A stretch of 41,963 nucleotides of DNA from Pirellula staleyi DSM 6068 (GTDB lineage Bacteria > Planctomycetota > Planctomycetia > Pirellulales > Pirellulaceae). Under the pieces are notes generated by a model, which was given only the letters and a program-made list of their open reading frames with translations, ran no database searches and was not told the DNA's origin. The translations under genes were made by a program, and so were the position numbers. The stretch covers positions 1 through 41,963 of the forward strand of contig CAMDKL010000037.1 in assembly GCA_945900945.1 (NCBI GenBank), in the 5' to 3' direction. Positions 7,409-19,500 of the stretch are shown here, piece by piece. Positions within the stretch are counted from its first letter, which is position 1. Every line of letters begins with the position of its first letter.

Positions 7409-8277
7409 TTAGGAATTCAAATTTGATGTCCGCCGTAGAATTGCCGACGACTTCCGATTCAACCCCAACAGCCCAGAAACGAGGCGTGCCAGAAGGACTA
7501 TGGATTAAGTGTCCTGGCTGCGGCGATTCAATCTATCGCAAGGAAGTCGAACGCAACTTGAATGTCTGTCCGAAGTGCAAGTACCACATGTACGTCTCTG
7601 CAAGAGAGCGGATTGCACAGTTGTTGGATGAGGGCACGTTTGAAATTTGTGACGAGCATATTTTACCGACCGACCCGTTAAACTTCTCGGATAAAAAACG
7701 CTACGCCGAACGATTGGTGGCAGAACAACTGCGAACTGGTTTGACAGATGCGGCTATGTGTGGAACCGGAATGATTCGAGCTCGTAGGGTCGCGATCGCT
7801 GTGACCGACTCCGCTTTCATTATGGGCAGTATGGGTTCGGTCGTTGGCGAACGTCTTACTCGATTAATCGAGAGGGCGACGGAATACTCGCTGCCACTTA
7901 TTATCGTGAGCGGTTCCGGCGGTGGAGCACGTATGCACGAAGGGATCCTATCTCTAATGCAGATGGCAAAAGTCTCAGCGGCACTGGCGCGTTACCACGC
8001 GAACCGCGGTCTTTACGTCAGCGTCCTCACCAACCCGACAATGGGTGGCGTCGCCGCGAGCTTTGCGAGTCTAGGCGACTTGGTCATTGCCGAGCCCAAG
8101 GCATTGATTGGCTTTGCAGGTCCTCGAACGATCAAAGCCACGATCAAAATTGAGTTGCCTGAGGGATTTCAGACGAGCGAGTTTTTGCTTGCGCATGGCT
8201 ACATCGATCGAATCGTAGATCGTTGGCGACTCAAAACAGAAATCGCAACCGCTATCGACTATTGCGGCAAGCTTTAG
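7405..8277 (+). CDS. accD: Acetyl-CoA carboxylase carboxyltransferase subunit beta
   Basis: The subunit transfers the carboxyl group from carboxybiotin to acetyl-CoA, the committed step of fatty acid synthesis, together with AccA. The N terminus holds the family zinc ribbon, Cys36-x2-Cys39 and Cys55-x2-Cys58 (KCPGCG and VCPKCKYH). The crotonase-like core follows, with the [16 protein letters not shown] region, the oxyanion loop [28 protein letters not shown] and the terminal [11 protein letters not shown] and [13 protein letters not shown] segments. At 290 aa it is full length. The start overlaps the stop of the preceding gene by ATGA; a second ATG at 7426 is possible. No accA is present in the window, as is common in genomes where the two subunits are unlinked. 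Confidence 0.95.
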   Translation: MIRNSNLMSAVELPTTSDSTPTAQKRGVPEGLWIKCPGCGDSIYRKEVERNLNVCPKCKYHMYVSARERIAQLLDEGTFEICDEHILPTDPLNFSDKKRYAERLVAEQLRTGLTDAAMCGTGMIRARRVAIAVTDSAFIMGSMGSVVGERLTRLIERATEYSLPLIIVSGSGGGARMHEGILSLMQMAKVSAALARYHANRGLYVSVLTNPTMGGVAASFASLGDLVIAEPKALIGFAGPRTIKATIKIELPEGFQTSEFLLAHGYIDRIVDRWRLKTEIATAIDYCGKL

Positions 8278-8333
8278 AATCGCTACGTCGCAATGCGAAG
8301 GATTGTTTTTGCACCGCGGAATCCTCAAATCAC

Positions 8334-8921
8334 ATGTATGAGTATATTGTACTTTTTGTCGGCCTACTTTTCGTCGTTTTGATTCCCTGGTTGATTATGG
8401 AAATTAACCGTGATAAAAAGCGAATCAAAGCGTTAGCCCCAGTTGTTCTTAATATCGCGACCATTTCCAAACAGAGCAACAGCCAAATCGAAGGTGTGTT
8501 CCGAGATGCCGGGTTTTCGATTAAATACCTTGGACCAAATGACGGTCAACCTTTTGTCCTGAATATGTTCATGTATTCAGCTAGGCCGTTTTTTTATCTC
8601 GACTTACGAAAGGAAAACTTCGACACCCGCATTAGCAAAAAAATCGGCTTTGTGCGCGAAGTGGAAGTCGGTGATGAGGAGTTCGATGCTGCTTTTCTAC
8701 TAAGGACGGAAGCTCGTGATAGATGCAAGGTGTACTTTTCAGATGAGGCTAAGCGAACGCTCGTGAGTACCATGTACAGTCTCGGGTACACATTGGCTTT
8801 CTCGACTCAGGGTATCTTGATGACGATACCGTTGCAGACAAATACCCCTCGACCTGCAATCGATCAAAAGAAACTAAGCAAGTGTTTAGAATCTTTAAGG
8901 TTGCTCATTGACGACAACTGA
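8334..8921 (+). CDS. Membrane-anchored hypothetical protein
   Basis: The frame is open from inside accD, but the ATG at 8334 starts directly with one hydrophobic segment (residues 5-22, IVLFVGLLFVVLIPWLIM) followed by basic residues, a natural single-pass anchor with the remainder in the cytoplasm. The 195-aa product has an alpha/beta soluble part that includes GDEEFDAAFLLRTEARDRC and a final helix. This matches the general pattern of small single-pass proteins with a phrase of the form xEFDxxFxxRTxxxxxxxxxF. A second gene with a comparable layout lies at 38196-38883. The function is unknown. It starts 56 bp after accD and is likely the last gene of the rpe-accD cluster. Confidence 0.75.
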   Translation: MYEYIVLFVGLLFVVLIPWLIMEINRDKKRIKALAPVVLNIATISKQSNSQIEGVFRDAGFSIKYLGPNDGQPFVLNMFMYSARPFFYLDLRKENFDTRISKKIGFVREVEVGDEEFDAAFLLRTEARDRCKVYFSDEAKRTLVSTMYSLGYTLAFSTQGILMTIPLQTNTPRPAIDQKKLSKCLESLRLLIDDN

Positions 8922-9672
8922 TCAGAAAGCGGCTGGGAATCGAATACGCTAGGAACAGAAGTACGACAGTCCATGCCTGTGGACGTTGGAATTCGTTGGT
9001 AATCATCGACTTGAGAGGGAATTATCGTTCCAAACTGTGGAATGGGAATCGGTCTGAGCCAGCAGGATTGGTCGGAACCAGGTCCATATTGGGGTGCTGT
9101 CGCTTTTCGGCTGCTAATGGCGGGAAAGCGACATGCTGGTTAACAGGTTGCCACAGGCAACTGCATTGACGAGAAGTTGACTTCGAATCTTGCGAAGCGG
9201 CAGCAAACGGATCAGGATTGAATTTGGGCAATCGGGAATGCAAGTCCCGTGAGTCAAGGCTCGTTGTAGAAGCTAGAAAATCTACAGCGAGGCGTTTTTT
9301 AGAATTGGAATCGAGTGTCCAACTCTAATCAGAAAGACTGATAGTTGCGATCAACGAATCGCAACCACCCCAGCCAACCTGCGAAAATGGCTGATTCTTA
9401 GTTGCGATTGATATATCAAACCGACTTGCTCGCCGGTTGAAAGTCGACCGAAGTCACCTTTCAGTTTTGATCCAATCCGAGCAATGCGTGGTAGTGGTTT
9501 ATCGTTGTTTCTTTCATGCCTATAGATTACGCTAAAGGCGTGGTTTCACGCACCTACCCACTAAATTTCTCGAAGAATCATTTTTCTTTTTTTACTGGAA
9601 CTCAGTATTATTGCTGGTTCCTGATTTCTCTATCTTATGATTCCAACGGAGAGCCAAAGTCGGAGACCAAGT
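8922..9672. other. Non-coding region before the giant gene
   Basis: About 750 bp with no convincing gene on either strand; a 73-codon frame on the minus strand has no ribosome binding site or recognisable composition. It contains several small inverted repeats: arms CGGGA/TCCCG at 9233-9249, GTTGCGAT/ATCGCAAC at 9344-9365, and GCGTG/CACGC with a GTTT loop at 9538-9551. The last is followed after about 30 bases by a T-rich run. The region probably holds the promoter and a long 5' leader of the giant gene, but I cannot place a promoter with confidence. Confidence 0.5.
9344..9408 (+). promoter_or_regulatory. Possible two-state leader structure
   Basis: The 8-base string GTTGCGAT occurs at 9344-9351 and again at 9401-9408, with its exact complement ATCGCAAC at 9358-9365 between them. 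The middle string can pair with either copy. Pairing with the second copy encloses a nested CAGCC/GGCTG stem (9371-9375 and 9389-9393). Mutually exclusive stems of this type occur in attenuators and riboswitches, but no known class is recognisable here. Confidence 0.35.
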
Positions 9673-10560
9673 ATGTTCCAGAAGAATAGGCTTTTACGCA
9701 AATGGATCGCTCAAGCTAAGGCAACTCAAGTTAAGAATCTGCAGCGCTCGAGGCGTATTGGCCTTAGGCGGTTGGTCATCGAGGGACTCGAAACACGGGC
9801 ACTGCTGGCAGGAGATCTGATTGTTGGGAGTCTCAGTGATCTCCAATTCGATTCGTCGTCCAACCAATACTCCTACGACGCTGGCTATCCTGCTGGCGCG
9901 AGATCCAGGGTTACGTTCGCATCCGACCTCGCCACCCTTGGAGCGAGCATCTCGATCGCTGCCGATGAAATCTATGTCAACCGAGGGATCCGTATCGATA
10001 CGAGCAGTACTACCGGTGGCGCTGGGAATATCGATTTGGATGCCCACACCAAGGTCTTTATCTCAGACCGTGCAGAACTCCTGGCCAACGGAATTGACGA
10101 CTCCAAAGATGGGACGATCACTATCACGGCTAGCCACGATATGTTGACGCAGTCGTATTTCTCCGCCGCCAATATGGTGGAGAACCTGATCAATGCATTC
10201 ACCTCTCCCGCCGAAATTACCATCCTCAGTGGCGTCACGATTGATGGGGGTGACGTCAAGCTCCAGACCGAAAATGGCAATCACCAACTGGAAAAGGGAT
10301 CGGCCTTCTTGGATCAAGTCAAGAAAGCTTGGAAGGTCTATGCGGCAGCATCGCCGGTTCCCTCATCGATATTTTCTTTGCCGCTGACGTTCCAAGACTG
10401 GAGACCCAAAGCGCACATCTCAATCAATCAATCAATCACAGGATCCATCGATACCCGGCACCAAAATCCTCGGTTCGAGTTCGGTCATCATCGATGCGGA
10501 TGCCCATGCCAGCGCTGTCGGCAAGGCGGTGTCCGCGTCTGTTTTTCAGGCTGGATTTAA
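9673..10560 (+). CDS. Giant surface protein, N-terminal part (frame break follows)
   Basis: This is the export end of a giant gene continuing to 29898. I choose the ATG at 9673 because GGAG lies 7 bases upstream; an in-frame ATG at 9637 has no such site. The basic leader (RRIGLRRLVIEGLETRALLAGD) contains the planctomycete LEPR-XLL-type motif as LETRALLAG (nt 9787-9813), typical of very large exported proteins. After it comes beta-strand repeat sequence (for example GGAGNIDLDAHTKVF, DGTITITASH, GGDVKLQTENG). The last 40 or so codons before the stop at 10560 (from about 10440) are out of frame and produce a Cys/Arg-rich, unnatural tail. The natural continuation is in the next frame and begins right after a TCAA tetranucleotide repeat. 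Confidence 0.8.
   Translation: MFQKNRLLRKWIAQAKATQVKNLQRSRRIGLRRLVIEGLETRALLAGDLIVGSLSDLQFDSSSNQYSYDAGYPAGARSRVTFASDLATLGASISIAADEIYVNRGIRIDTSSTTGGAGNIDLDAHTKVFISDRAELLANGIDDSKDGTITITASHDMLTQSYFSAANMVENLINAFTSPAEITILSGVTIDGGDVKLQTENGNHQLEKGSAFLDQVKKAWKVYAAASPVPSSIFSLPLTFQDWRPKAHISINQSITGSIDTRHQNPRFEFGHHRCGCPCQRCRQGGVRVCFSGWI
10420..10438 (+). repeat. TCAA tetranucleotide repeat at the frame break
   Basis: Four full TCAA units plus TCA. The upstream sense frame is open only to 10560 and the downstream sense frame only from 10388, so the frame change must fall within these 173 bases, which contain the repeat. Removing one 4-base unit fuses the two frames exactly, giving a natural join (INQSQDPSIPGTKILG). 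Adding one unit would not; adding two would. Confidence 0.85.
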
Positions 10561-13500
10561 TAAGGGTGACACACATGACTTGGGATGGTTTGGACAAAAG
10601 AAAACGGGAGCTTTGAGCTTGGGGTTGTTTCTTACAGACCCAGAAGCCACGATCGATATCGGCAACACAATCGTTGCCTCCGATGGGGATATCTCGATAT
10701 CGACCGAGGTGGAAAACCAGATCAGTCTGACCGCTAAATCGACCATGAACACCGGAGCAGGCAAAACGAACCCTGCAGGTAAAGCAATCTCGCTTGCTTG
10801 GAGTCAGCAGTCCACTACATCCACCATTTATGTCGACCAAAATTCCCTGATTAGTAGCCAAGGTGCGGTCAGCATCACCGCCGAAGCAACCAACAGCAGC
10901 AGCACCACCTCTTCATCCGCTGTCTATCGAGACGGAACTGTTGGATTCGCTCCAGCGTTTGCCATTAACGAAACCCATGTCACGGTGACAATTGACGGAC
11001 AAGTCACTGCGATCAAGTCCTCGCCTAAAACTCCAGCTCCGCCACCACCTCCCGATACTACCTTCAATCCCATGTTCGCCGTCGATGTATCCGCGAGCAA
11101 GGTCACATTTTCTGGCAACCCTATTTACCAAACAGGTGCTGCCGTTGCACTCTTCAGCGAACTGGAAGGGACGATCCCGGGACTTCCCGAGGGTTTGTAT
11201 TATCTGATCGTTACTTCCAAATCTAACAATACCTACGAACTCCAATTTGCATCCAACTATGAGGATGCGCTCGCACGGAAATTCATTCCATTCGGAAGTG
11301 CGTACCCCACTCTCACCAACACCCGCACCAACCTGGCCATACCGGTGACTCAGACCGGAAGCGATAAACAACAACAGTCTTTGATACTCTTCTCGGATGC
11401 AAATGGTCCGGATGGTGCAACGCCGCTGTTTGAAGAGGGTGATTCCGTTCAGTTCACTCCGGCCGCAAATCGGTTTCTAGGCTACATCCCCACCAGCGGG
11501 CAACTCGTGGAACTTGACCCGCAAACAACGTATCGCGTGAAGGTTGTCGAATCGGAGTCGGGAACCTATCCGTTAGCGATTCAACTCTTGGATGGATCCA
11601 ACAACCCTCTGAATCTCTTTGGTGGATCCTATCTCCAAAGCGAATCGGGGGTACGTTATCCGATCGGGGCAATCGACCTGGATCAAGGTCAAATCGATCT
11701 TCGGACTCAAACCCTCGACGCGACCGGGGAGAACATCACCCGAACCCCTCCGGTCGTTCCCGTCACCAATGGCCAAAAACTCGTTTTTCACTCCGGCGTT
11801 ACAGATGCGTCCGCGACCCTCCAAGATGGCGATTCGTTTTGGGCGATCGTTGATCTCAACGATCCCGGAGTGATTCGGCTCGCGGTGAGTGCTGCGCAGG
11901 CCGAGGCAGCCAATCCAGCCGTTCAGGAGGCGCTGGCCCATCTGACGGCAACGTTTAAAGGAATGGAAATTCCTCTGACCAGCGATGACAAGCCAAGCGG
12001 GTTGGACGCATACCAGTCGTTTTCCATTCAAAGGGGCAATTTGACGAAAATATTCGTCTTTACGCCCAATGGAATGCTCTATGGCAACTGGCCCGAAGGG
12101 ACTCTCGCCGTAAAACTAGCGACCGATTCGGCAGAATCGCAAGCCAACGAAATCATCACCGCCATCGCTCGGGCGGACTTAGGATTGCGAGCATCGTATC
12201 AAGGCAATGGACGCATCGCTGTTGGTACTCAGACCGATCTTTCGATCCAATCCGCGAGTGCTCTGCGAGTAGCGAGTATTCCTGTGGATCTTCCAATCGG
12301 GAATTTCGAAGCTGGGGTCGGGTTGGTTTTCTTGGACGATCCGAATGTGATCGACAACCTACCTGTCGTCTATCACTCAGTCCCTGGCAAACCGATGGGA
12401 GGATTGGTCGATGCAGGCGTTTACCATGTCTACAACGTTCCTAACACCAACTACAACCCTGTCGTACCTCAGTTCATCTTGTCACTGATGAACGGGGTGG
12501 AAATCTCTAGCGATGCCAATGCCGGCAGTTTCGTGTTGAGGATTACTGCTCTCGATGGCAGCTCGGCAACGATCTCACCCTTGGCATGGAACATTTCATC
12601 CGTCGATCTCGAAAATCGGATCAATGGACTAGCACTTCAAGGAATCTCGGTTCGTGTTGATGGTACGGGTACCGTGGATGACCCGTGGTACATCGACGGC
12701 GTGAACGTCGAGGCCGTTCAGCTGATCAGCAGCAGCTTGACTCGCAATGGAGTCTCAACGGTTGCTTACTTAGGACAAGGATCGCCGCAAGTCCTCATGG
12801 ACTCGAGTGCCACCGACGGGACATTTGCGTTGGAGGTCTCCAGGAGCGACGGCAGTCATCGGAAGACAGGAGATTTGGCATGGAACATCACCGCAGCACA
12901 ACTGCAGAATGCTATCAATGGCTTGGCCCTCAGCGGCATTACCGTACGCGTCGAGGGTTCAGGCACCGCCAAGGACCCATGGTTGATCCGTGGCTTGAAT
13001 CCATCTCAGGTCGCGGTCGATAGTGCCAGATTACGTATTGGCACCAAGCCGACCACCATGCAGATGACCAGTGCGCGTCAGGTTCAATTTTATAACGGCC
13101 AATCGATGGATGATTCGGCTGGAACTCAATATCCGATCACGGGTGCCGATCGGGACAATGGCACCCTGACGATCATGCTTCCGGACAACGCACCCGTTGT
13201 GTCGGCCGACAGTAGTCAACTGATCAGTGACGGAACGGGTATTCCGATCGTCACGTTTGAAGCGATACCGATAGATGCACTGGAAATTTTTTCCATAGCC
13301 ACCGGTGGTACCTTCACGCTAACCTACACGGACTCCGCTGGAAACGAGCATGCGTCAAGCGATCTGGCTTTTGATGCAACGACATCGGAGTTAGGTACTG
13401 CGATCTCTGCGATCACTGGAAATACCGTGAGCGTCACCGGGCGAGGGACGATTGGTTCACCTTGGATGGTACCCAGCCTCAACGTGGATCAGATCACTTC

Positions 13501-16500
13501 CGAGAGCAAACTCGTCAACGCCCTTGGCGATCCGACAGAACTCGTTGCTCAAACGGGAATTGGCGAGGGCTATCGCATATGGATCGACCATGCGCAGGGC
13601 GGCACGTTTAGGTTGACCTTGGACAACACCAAGGAGAATGTCACGACGACCCCCATCAACTTCAATGCCACGGCAAATGATCTCAACGCTGCCTTGCGCG
13701 CCCTGCCAGGGGTTACCGCCCAGGTCACTGGTTCGGGGAGGAGCGATGATCCCTGGATATTACAGACAGGGGCGTTACCTATTCGAACTGGCGATCCACT
13801 GATCTTTCGCGATTCTTGGGGTATGTCAAGCCTCGGGATGATCGATGGTCGCACCTACTATGCGGTCGTTCTCGATCCGAGCGATGATCCGCGTGAGATT
13901 ACCCTGCAATTGGCTGCAACGCGGGAAGGTGCCTCTGGTGCCTCGAGCGACTGGGGAAGTGTCGATGAAAACCAACATATCGAGATGAGGCCCTACCTCC
14001 CCCTCGAGCCGACAACGATGTCTGAGTTCATCGGTAAACCAGTAACGCTCTCCGGAGTTCCGAGTAATGTCCCAGCCGGTATCAATATCTCTGCGGAATT
14101 AAATGCCTCCAACAGCATTGGATCCTATGCCAATTTGGGAGGTTTCCCACTCTTGTCGTACGCTGCGGGGGTTAACCAACTTTCGACCAAGAAACTCAAT
14201 AAAGACGCGGTTAATATTGCTGGTGATGATAGCTGGATCGAGAATCTGATTAAATCCAAAGCTGAGGAAAGAAAGGATCAAGCAAACGGCTTTGAGTTTG
14301 TAGGTGCCGCAGGGTTGCAATGGATCGATAACAACGTCCAAGTCGTGATCGGCCGAACGGCTCGAATCGGAACCGACGGGACACTAGCGATTCATAGCGA
14401 CATCAACCAGTCTCTGAGCGCGGTATCCAATGCAGGACTCAGCAAGACGAATTCGGGGAATGAAAACCGTGCTATTGCAGTCGCTGTCGCATTTTCGAAT
14501 GTGTCCAACACCTCCGAGACGATCGTTTCATCCAACGCCATCATCGGCGGCGGATTCGGCGTCGATGTGGATTCCAACATCACCTACGTGCCACCGGCCC
14601 ACTGGCCTTTCATTCGCCAGGTTGGTTCTACTTTCAGCAAGGATCATCAGTTTTGGAAACACATCGTTGGCGAATTGGAAACGCTTTTTACGGAAATATT
14701 CTTAGGTGACCTAGGGCTACTGTCTGCGAATTTCAACACCGTAGCCAACGTCGGAATCGCGAGGGTTGGCGGCCAAGAAAGGAATTCCCCAGAAGTCATG
14801 AAATGGGTCTGGACTGGAAGCTTTGCCTACGAAATCATCCACAACAACAATTTGGCGCAGATCGCCGATGGAGCCTGGGTGAATGTGTCCGACCAGCTTT
14901 TTACGATGTACGACCGCCAAACGGATTCGGAAAAAAGCCAAACGGCCAACTTGAAACCGAAATGGACAGGCTACAACGAAACACAGACCGTTGGATTCGC
15001 TGGAACGATAGATCAGGACCGAGCGAAATTCAAACTGTCCTACGACTATCTTTCCACGGATTGGCTGGATTGGACTGCCACAGATAGCGAGATTCAAGCC
15101 GCACTAGAGGATCTGAAGCTCATCGGCTCGGGGAATGTGGAGGTCACAAAAGATCCTAGCTCGGATTGGCGTCAGCCTATCTATATAATTAAGTTCGTCA
15201 ATGCCCTTGCAAACACGAATGTTGATCAAGTGACGATCCAAACCACAAAGGTGAAAAATGCGACACTGACAATGTATTCCACGAACGAGAACATCCCGCC
15301 AGCCTACGGTGTCTCGGTTGTAGCAGAGACAAATACCAAACAGTGGGGCTTGGCGGGACAACTCTATTTTTCTCTACCCTACATCATCCATGGGTTCTTT
15401 TCTGGAGAAGGCAGTGGCATCGAAAAGGCATGGCGAGAAGGTGGGCTATTTCGAAGTGCGGCGGAGAATGCATTCGGCGGTTCCGTAAGCCTGCTGACGA
15501 TGGAAGGTAGCACCCAAGCTCTGCTCGGGGGGTACGACCCCATTTATGATCCAGATGATCCGAATACGAAACCTACTGCTCGATCAACAAAAGTCTATTA
15601 TGGTACGGGATACGACGGTGGTTTAGAAATCCGCGCTAACACAACCAATGGTGTCGTGCAGGTTGCTCAGGCAGCCGCCAATAGCTCGGGTTTGGGTGTC
15701 GAAGGAAGCGTCGCATATGTGGCCATGGGGGAACCTCACGCAACGGTTAAACCCGATGACCGTCGACAAATAACCTATGCGAAAATGATTTCGCGAACGG
15801 TTCCACTGGATGTTTACCCTATCAGTCCAGATTCCGATGGAGACATTTCGGTAGTGGCAAATGACCAGAGCTTTGGTTGGGCCATCACCGGCTCGATCTT
15901 GATCGGACAAAGCAAAGGTATTGGACTCAGCGGATCAATCGTCGAACTGACTCGAGATGTGCAAGCATCAATCGGCTCGCAGTACAACCATCAGCAGGAC
16001 GATGCGACCCAATACTATATGGATCCGTACCGAACCAGTGCAGAGTCGACTCAGCAATCCGGTTCGGAAATACATACCGATGGATTTCTCACCGTGACCT
16101 CGCATGTAGGAGGCACGATTGTACGGCTATCTCTGGTCGGCTCTGGTGCGGTTCGTGGGCGTGGAGTTGCCGCCAGCCTAGGAGATCCCCCAGGTGGAGG
16201 TAGTGATTACAGAGCCAGTGGTAACGAAAGTGAGATAGCACAACTTGAAAAGGGAATAGATGACCTTAAGAAATCAGACGGAATAATCGGCGAAGATAAA
16301 ATCACAGGTCGTCAAAAGCGATTAGATGAACTGCAATCCAAATCGAAAGAAAATGAAGATGTCCCTGCCAAAGAGAAAGAGCAAGTTCCTGCCGACGAAG
16401 GAGATGGTTCCGGAGGCGATTCGGAAGTAATAGAAAACGGCCAAAATAGCAAAAAAGGGAAATGGGGATTTTTTATCTCTGGAGATTTCTCAGCTGCCTT

Positions 16501-19500
16501 TGTCACTGACCAAGTATACGGCTACATCAATCTCGATGGAAGTATCATCGGCAACGGGAGCGCTCTGCCCGATGACAAGAAGACCATCGCGAGCGGCAAC
16601 TCGACAACCGTAAATCCTGGCGCTGGCAGTTTTGCTTTGAAGTGGGATAAAGCGGGAACGGACAAGCCGACGAGCGGGTTTGCAGGCTCGGTTGCGTGGG
16701 CTTCGGTCGATTCCGATGTCCAGTCCGTGATCGACGGTACCTCGGTCGATGGCATGGCGGTGACACTGGTCGCGGAAAACAATAAGAAAATCGGCAGCGG
16801 TGCTGCCGGATTTCAACTAGATAGCCCGACGGGTTTTGATCTACAAGTCGCTGGATCGGTAGTGATCAACAGCGTTTCGAATACGACGGTTGCGAGCCTT
16901 CGGAATTCAGACCTCACCCATATCGCTGAACTTGACGTCAAGGCGTATGCCAAGGATCAGATTTATGGTACAGCAGGAACTGCACAGCTTTCTTTTGCTC
17001 CTTTTGAAGGAGGCACTGTTGTCGGAGTCGGGATGAGTGCGGTGTGGAACGATACCAACAACACGACGACGGCTGAAATCGTGGATTGCCCGAATATCAC
17101 TCAAAGTTCGGGCGACACACAAGTCATTGCCGAGGACTTTACCACCAGCACCGCGAATAGCTTTGGCGTCCAGATCGCGGTGACTAAGGGAATCGTCGTT
17201 GAAATCGGTGGCATGTGGACCACCAATCTACTCTTTCCGAACACAACGGCGCAGATCACTGGCAGCAAACTCACGAATACTAACCCCAACGCGGGCACAA
17301 CGATGCTGGTGTCTGCAACACTGGCGCCAATTGTCGATTCCTTTGCCGGGTATTTTTCCCTAGGTGTGTCAACTAATGGATCTGCCCAAGTTGGGGTGGG
17401 GGCTGCTGTTATCACGACGCGAATGGGAAATAAACAGGAGGAACTGGACGATCCTACCGACAACTATCAGACACTTGCGCACATCAGCGATTCGACGATA
17501 GAGGCCTACGACAGCGTCGATGTCTATGCACTCACGGGAGACTTGAATGACGATACGCATTCGTACGTTCCAGATCAGTCCGAATCCGAGCTGAGTGACT
17601 CCAGCAAAAATCGTTACAGTATTCGGTCACTGGCGATTGCAGGCGGGGCGCAAATTGGCAATGCGCCAGTGAGCATTTCTGCCCAAGGATCTTTTGTTTC
17701 CACTAAGACACGAATCGCTACGATTGCACTGGTAACAGACTCGGCAAACATTTTGCAAACGAGCGGTCGCGCTTCCAACCTGACGGTACAAGCAATCAAT
17801 CAAATCACCGCGCACACGGACTCGGGTGGCGTTTCAGCTGCAATTACGTTTTCAGGAAGTGTTGGTATCGCTTTTGGTGGCGCTGTCAACCAATACAATT
17901 CCTTCAACCGCACGGAAGCCTTAGTGGATGGATCGACCGTCAATACTCGCAATGCAACTGTCTCTGCCAAACTGGCGCCGTTCATCGAGAACATCGCTTT
18001 CGGAGTTGCCATTTCTGCCAGTGCCTCCGTTGCAATTGGTGACTCAGGTGCCGATGAGCATTTGAATCAGTACGATTCGGCGAATGCGGGCATTTCTAAA
18101 TCCGTGGTTTCCACGACAGGGGATCTCAAGGTCGCTGCAGAAGATGAAACGTTTTTGAAAACCGGCAGCGGTTCGGGGACCTTGGCGATTGGCTTGGACG
18201 GAGCAGGTATCGCGTTTGGCGGGGTGTTCAATATCGTCAGGGTTCGCAACGATGTACTGGCATGGATTGGAACGAAACCTACGTCCGAGCGTGCCCTGCC
18301 ATCGGATGACACGGACGAAATGCCAACTCCGAATATCTACACGGCAGGCACTCTCGACTCCTCCGTTATCACGGTCGGCGGCTCTCTGACGATCACGGCA
18401 CTCTCTGGTCAGACGATCAAGAATACGACCACCGCCGTTGCCGTGGCTGGAAGCGGCATCTTTGCTTTCGCAGGATCGGGCGCCGATGCAAAGATCCATT
18501 TGGCCAATATCGTCCGAGCTGGCATCAATGACTTCGCAAGTTTGACGGTAACTGGGGCTGGATCATCTGATTCAAAACCTGGTGTCACGGTTCGCGCTGA
18601 AATCCTGGGAGTCAACTCCAATGACTCCGTCAAGGATCGCAGGGTCTACGCAACCATCGGCGATTTCGCGGGTGTCGGCGCGTCTTATGGCGCTTCGATC
18701 GGACTTTCTTTTGGGCAGATAACCAACGATGATTTCGTCGTCGCCCAAATCGAAAACTCGATTGTAACAGTCGGCTCGGACACCAGTGGCAGTTCGATCG
18801 ATGTTAGTGCCTCCGATAGCCGGTATATGGAATCGAAAGTATGGGTGACCTCGATCGCGATCGCGCTAGGCGGGGCGTTAGCGGGAGGACATTCCTTCAT
18901 CTACAGCCAACCCATCGTTATCGCGGAGGTAGGACATGGCTCCCAGATCAAACCCAAGAAGGATTCCTATCGCAGTGACTTGAGCATCAATGCCACCGGT
19001 CAAGAGTCGGTTCACGCTGGTATTTTTGGAGGTGTTGCTGGCGTGGTAGCGCTCGGAGATTTCATCGCGGAGGCGGATAAGCATGGAGTCGTAGGGGCCG
19101 TCCTCGGAACCGTAGGAACATTAAATGTTGGCAATTTAACGGTACAGGCATTAGGCGGACATGACCTCGACGCTCATGGCTGGTCGCTCGGTGGCGGGGC
19201 CCTGGCTATTTCCGGTGATGGTCACCGATTGACCTATGACGAGCAAATCGTGGCCTGGGGAGGTGGTGATATCGGCGTTACCAACTCCACTGCTGCGATT
19301 GTTCCTCCATCGGGCACAACCACGGTGAACGCCACGGGGAATGTTAGCCTTTTAGCGACCAGTTCAACCAAAGCCTATTCCAATGCCGGGCAAAAGCCCA
19401 CTGACGATAATCATTCCGGAAACTGGGGAGGGGTATCGCTCGGTTTCTTCCATGCGCATGCGACCTATTCACCAACCATTTCCACTCAAACCATAAACCT

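Noticed and set aside
8223-8333. Upstream extension of the membrane-anchored protein into accD
   Set aside because: It overlaps accD by 55 bases and would bury the membrane anchor behind 37 unrelated residues.
9022-9243. 73-codon minus-strand gene
   Set aside because: No ribosome binding site, no recognisable domain, and unnatural composition; more likely non-coding.
10420-10560. Programmed ribosomal frameshift
   Set aside because: No slippery heptamer or downstream stem was seen, and the exact 4-base repeat gives a simpler explanation.
10436-10861. 141-codon frame on the minus strand
   Set aside because: It lies opposite the giant gene and straddles the frame break; composition is that of a shadow frame.
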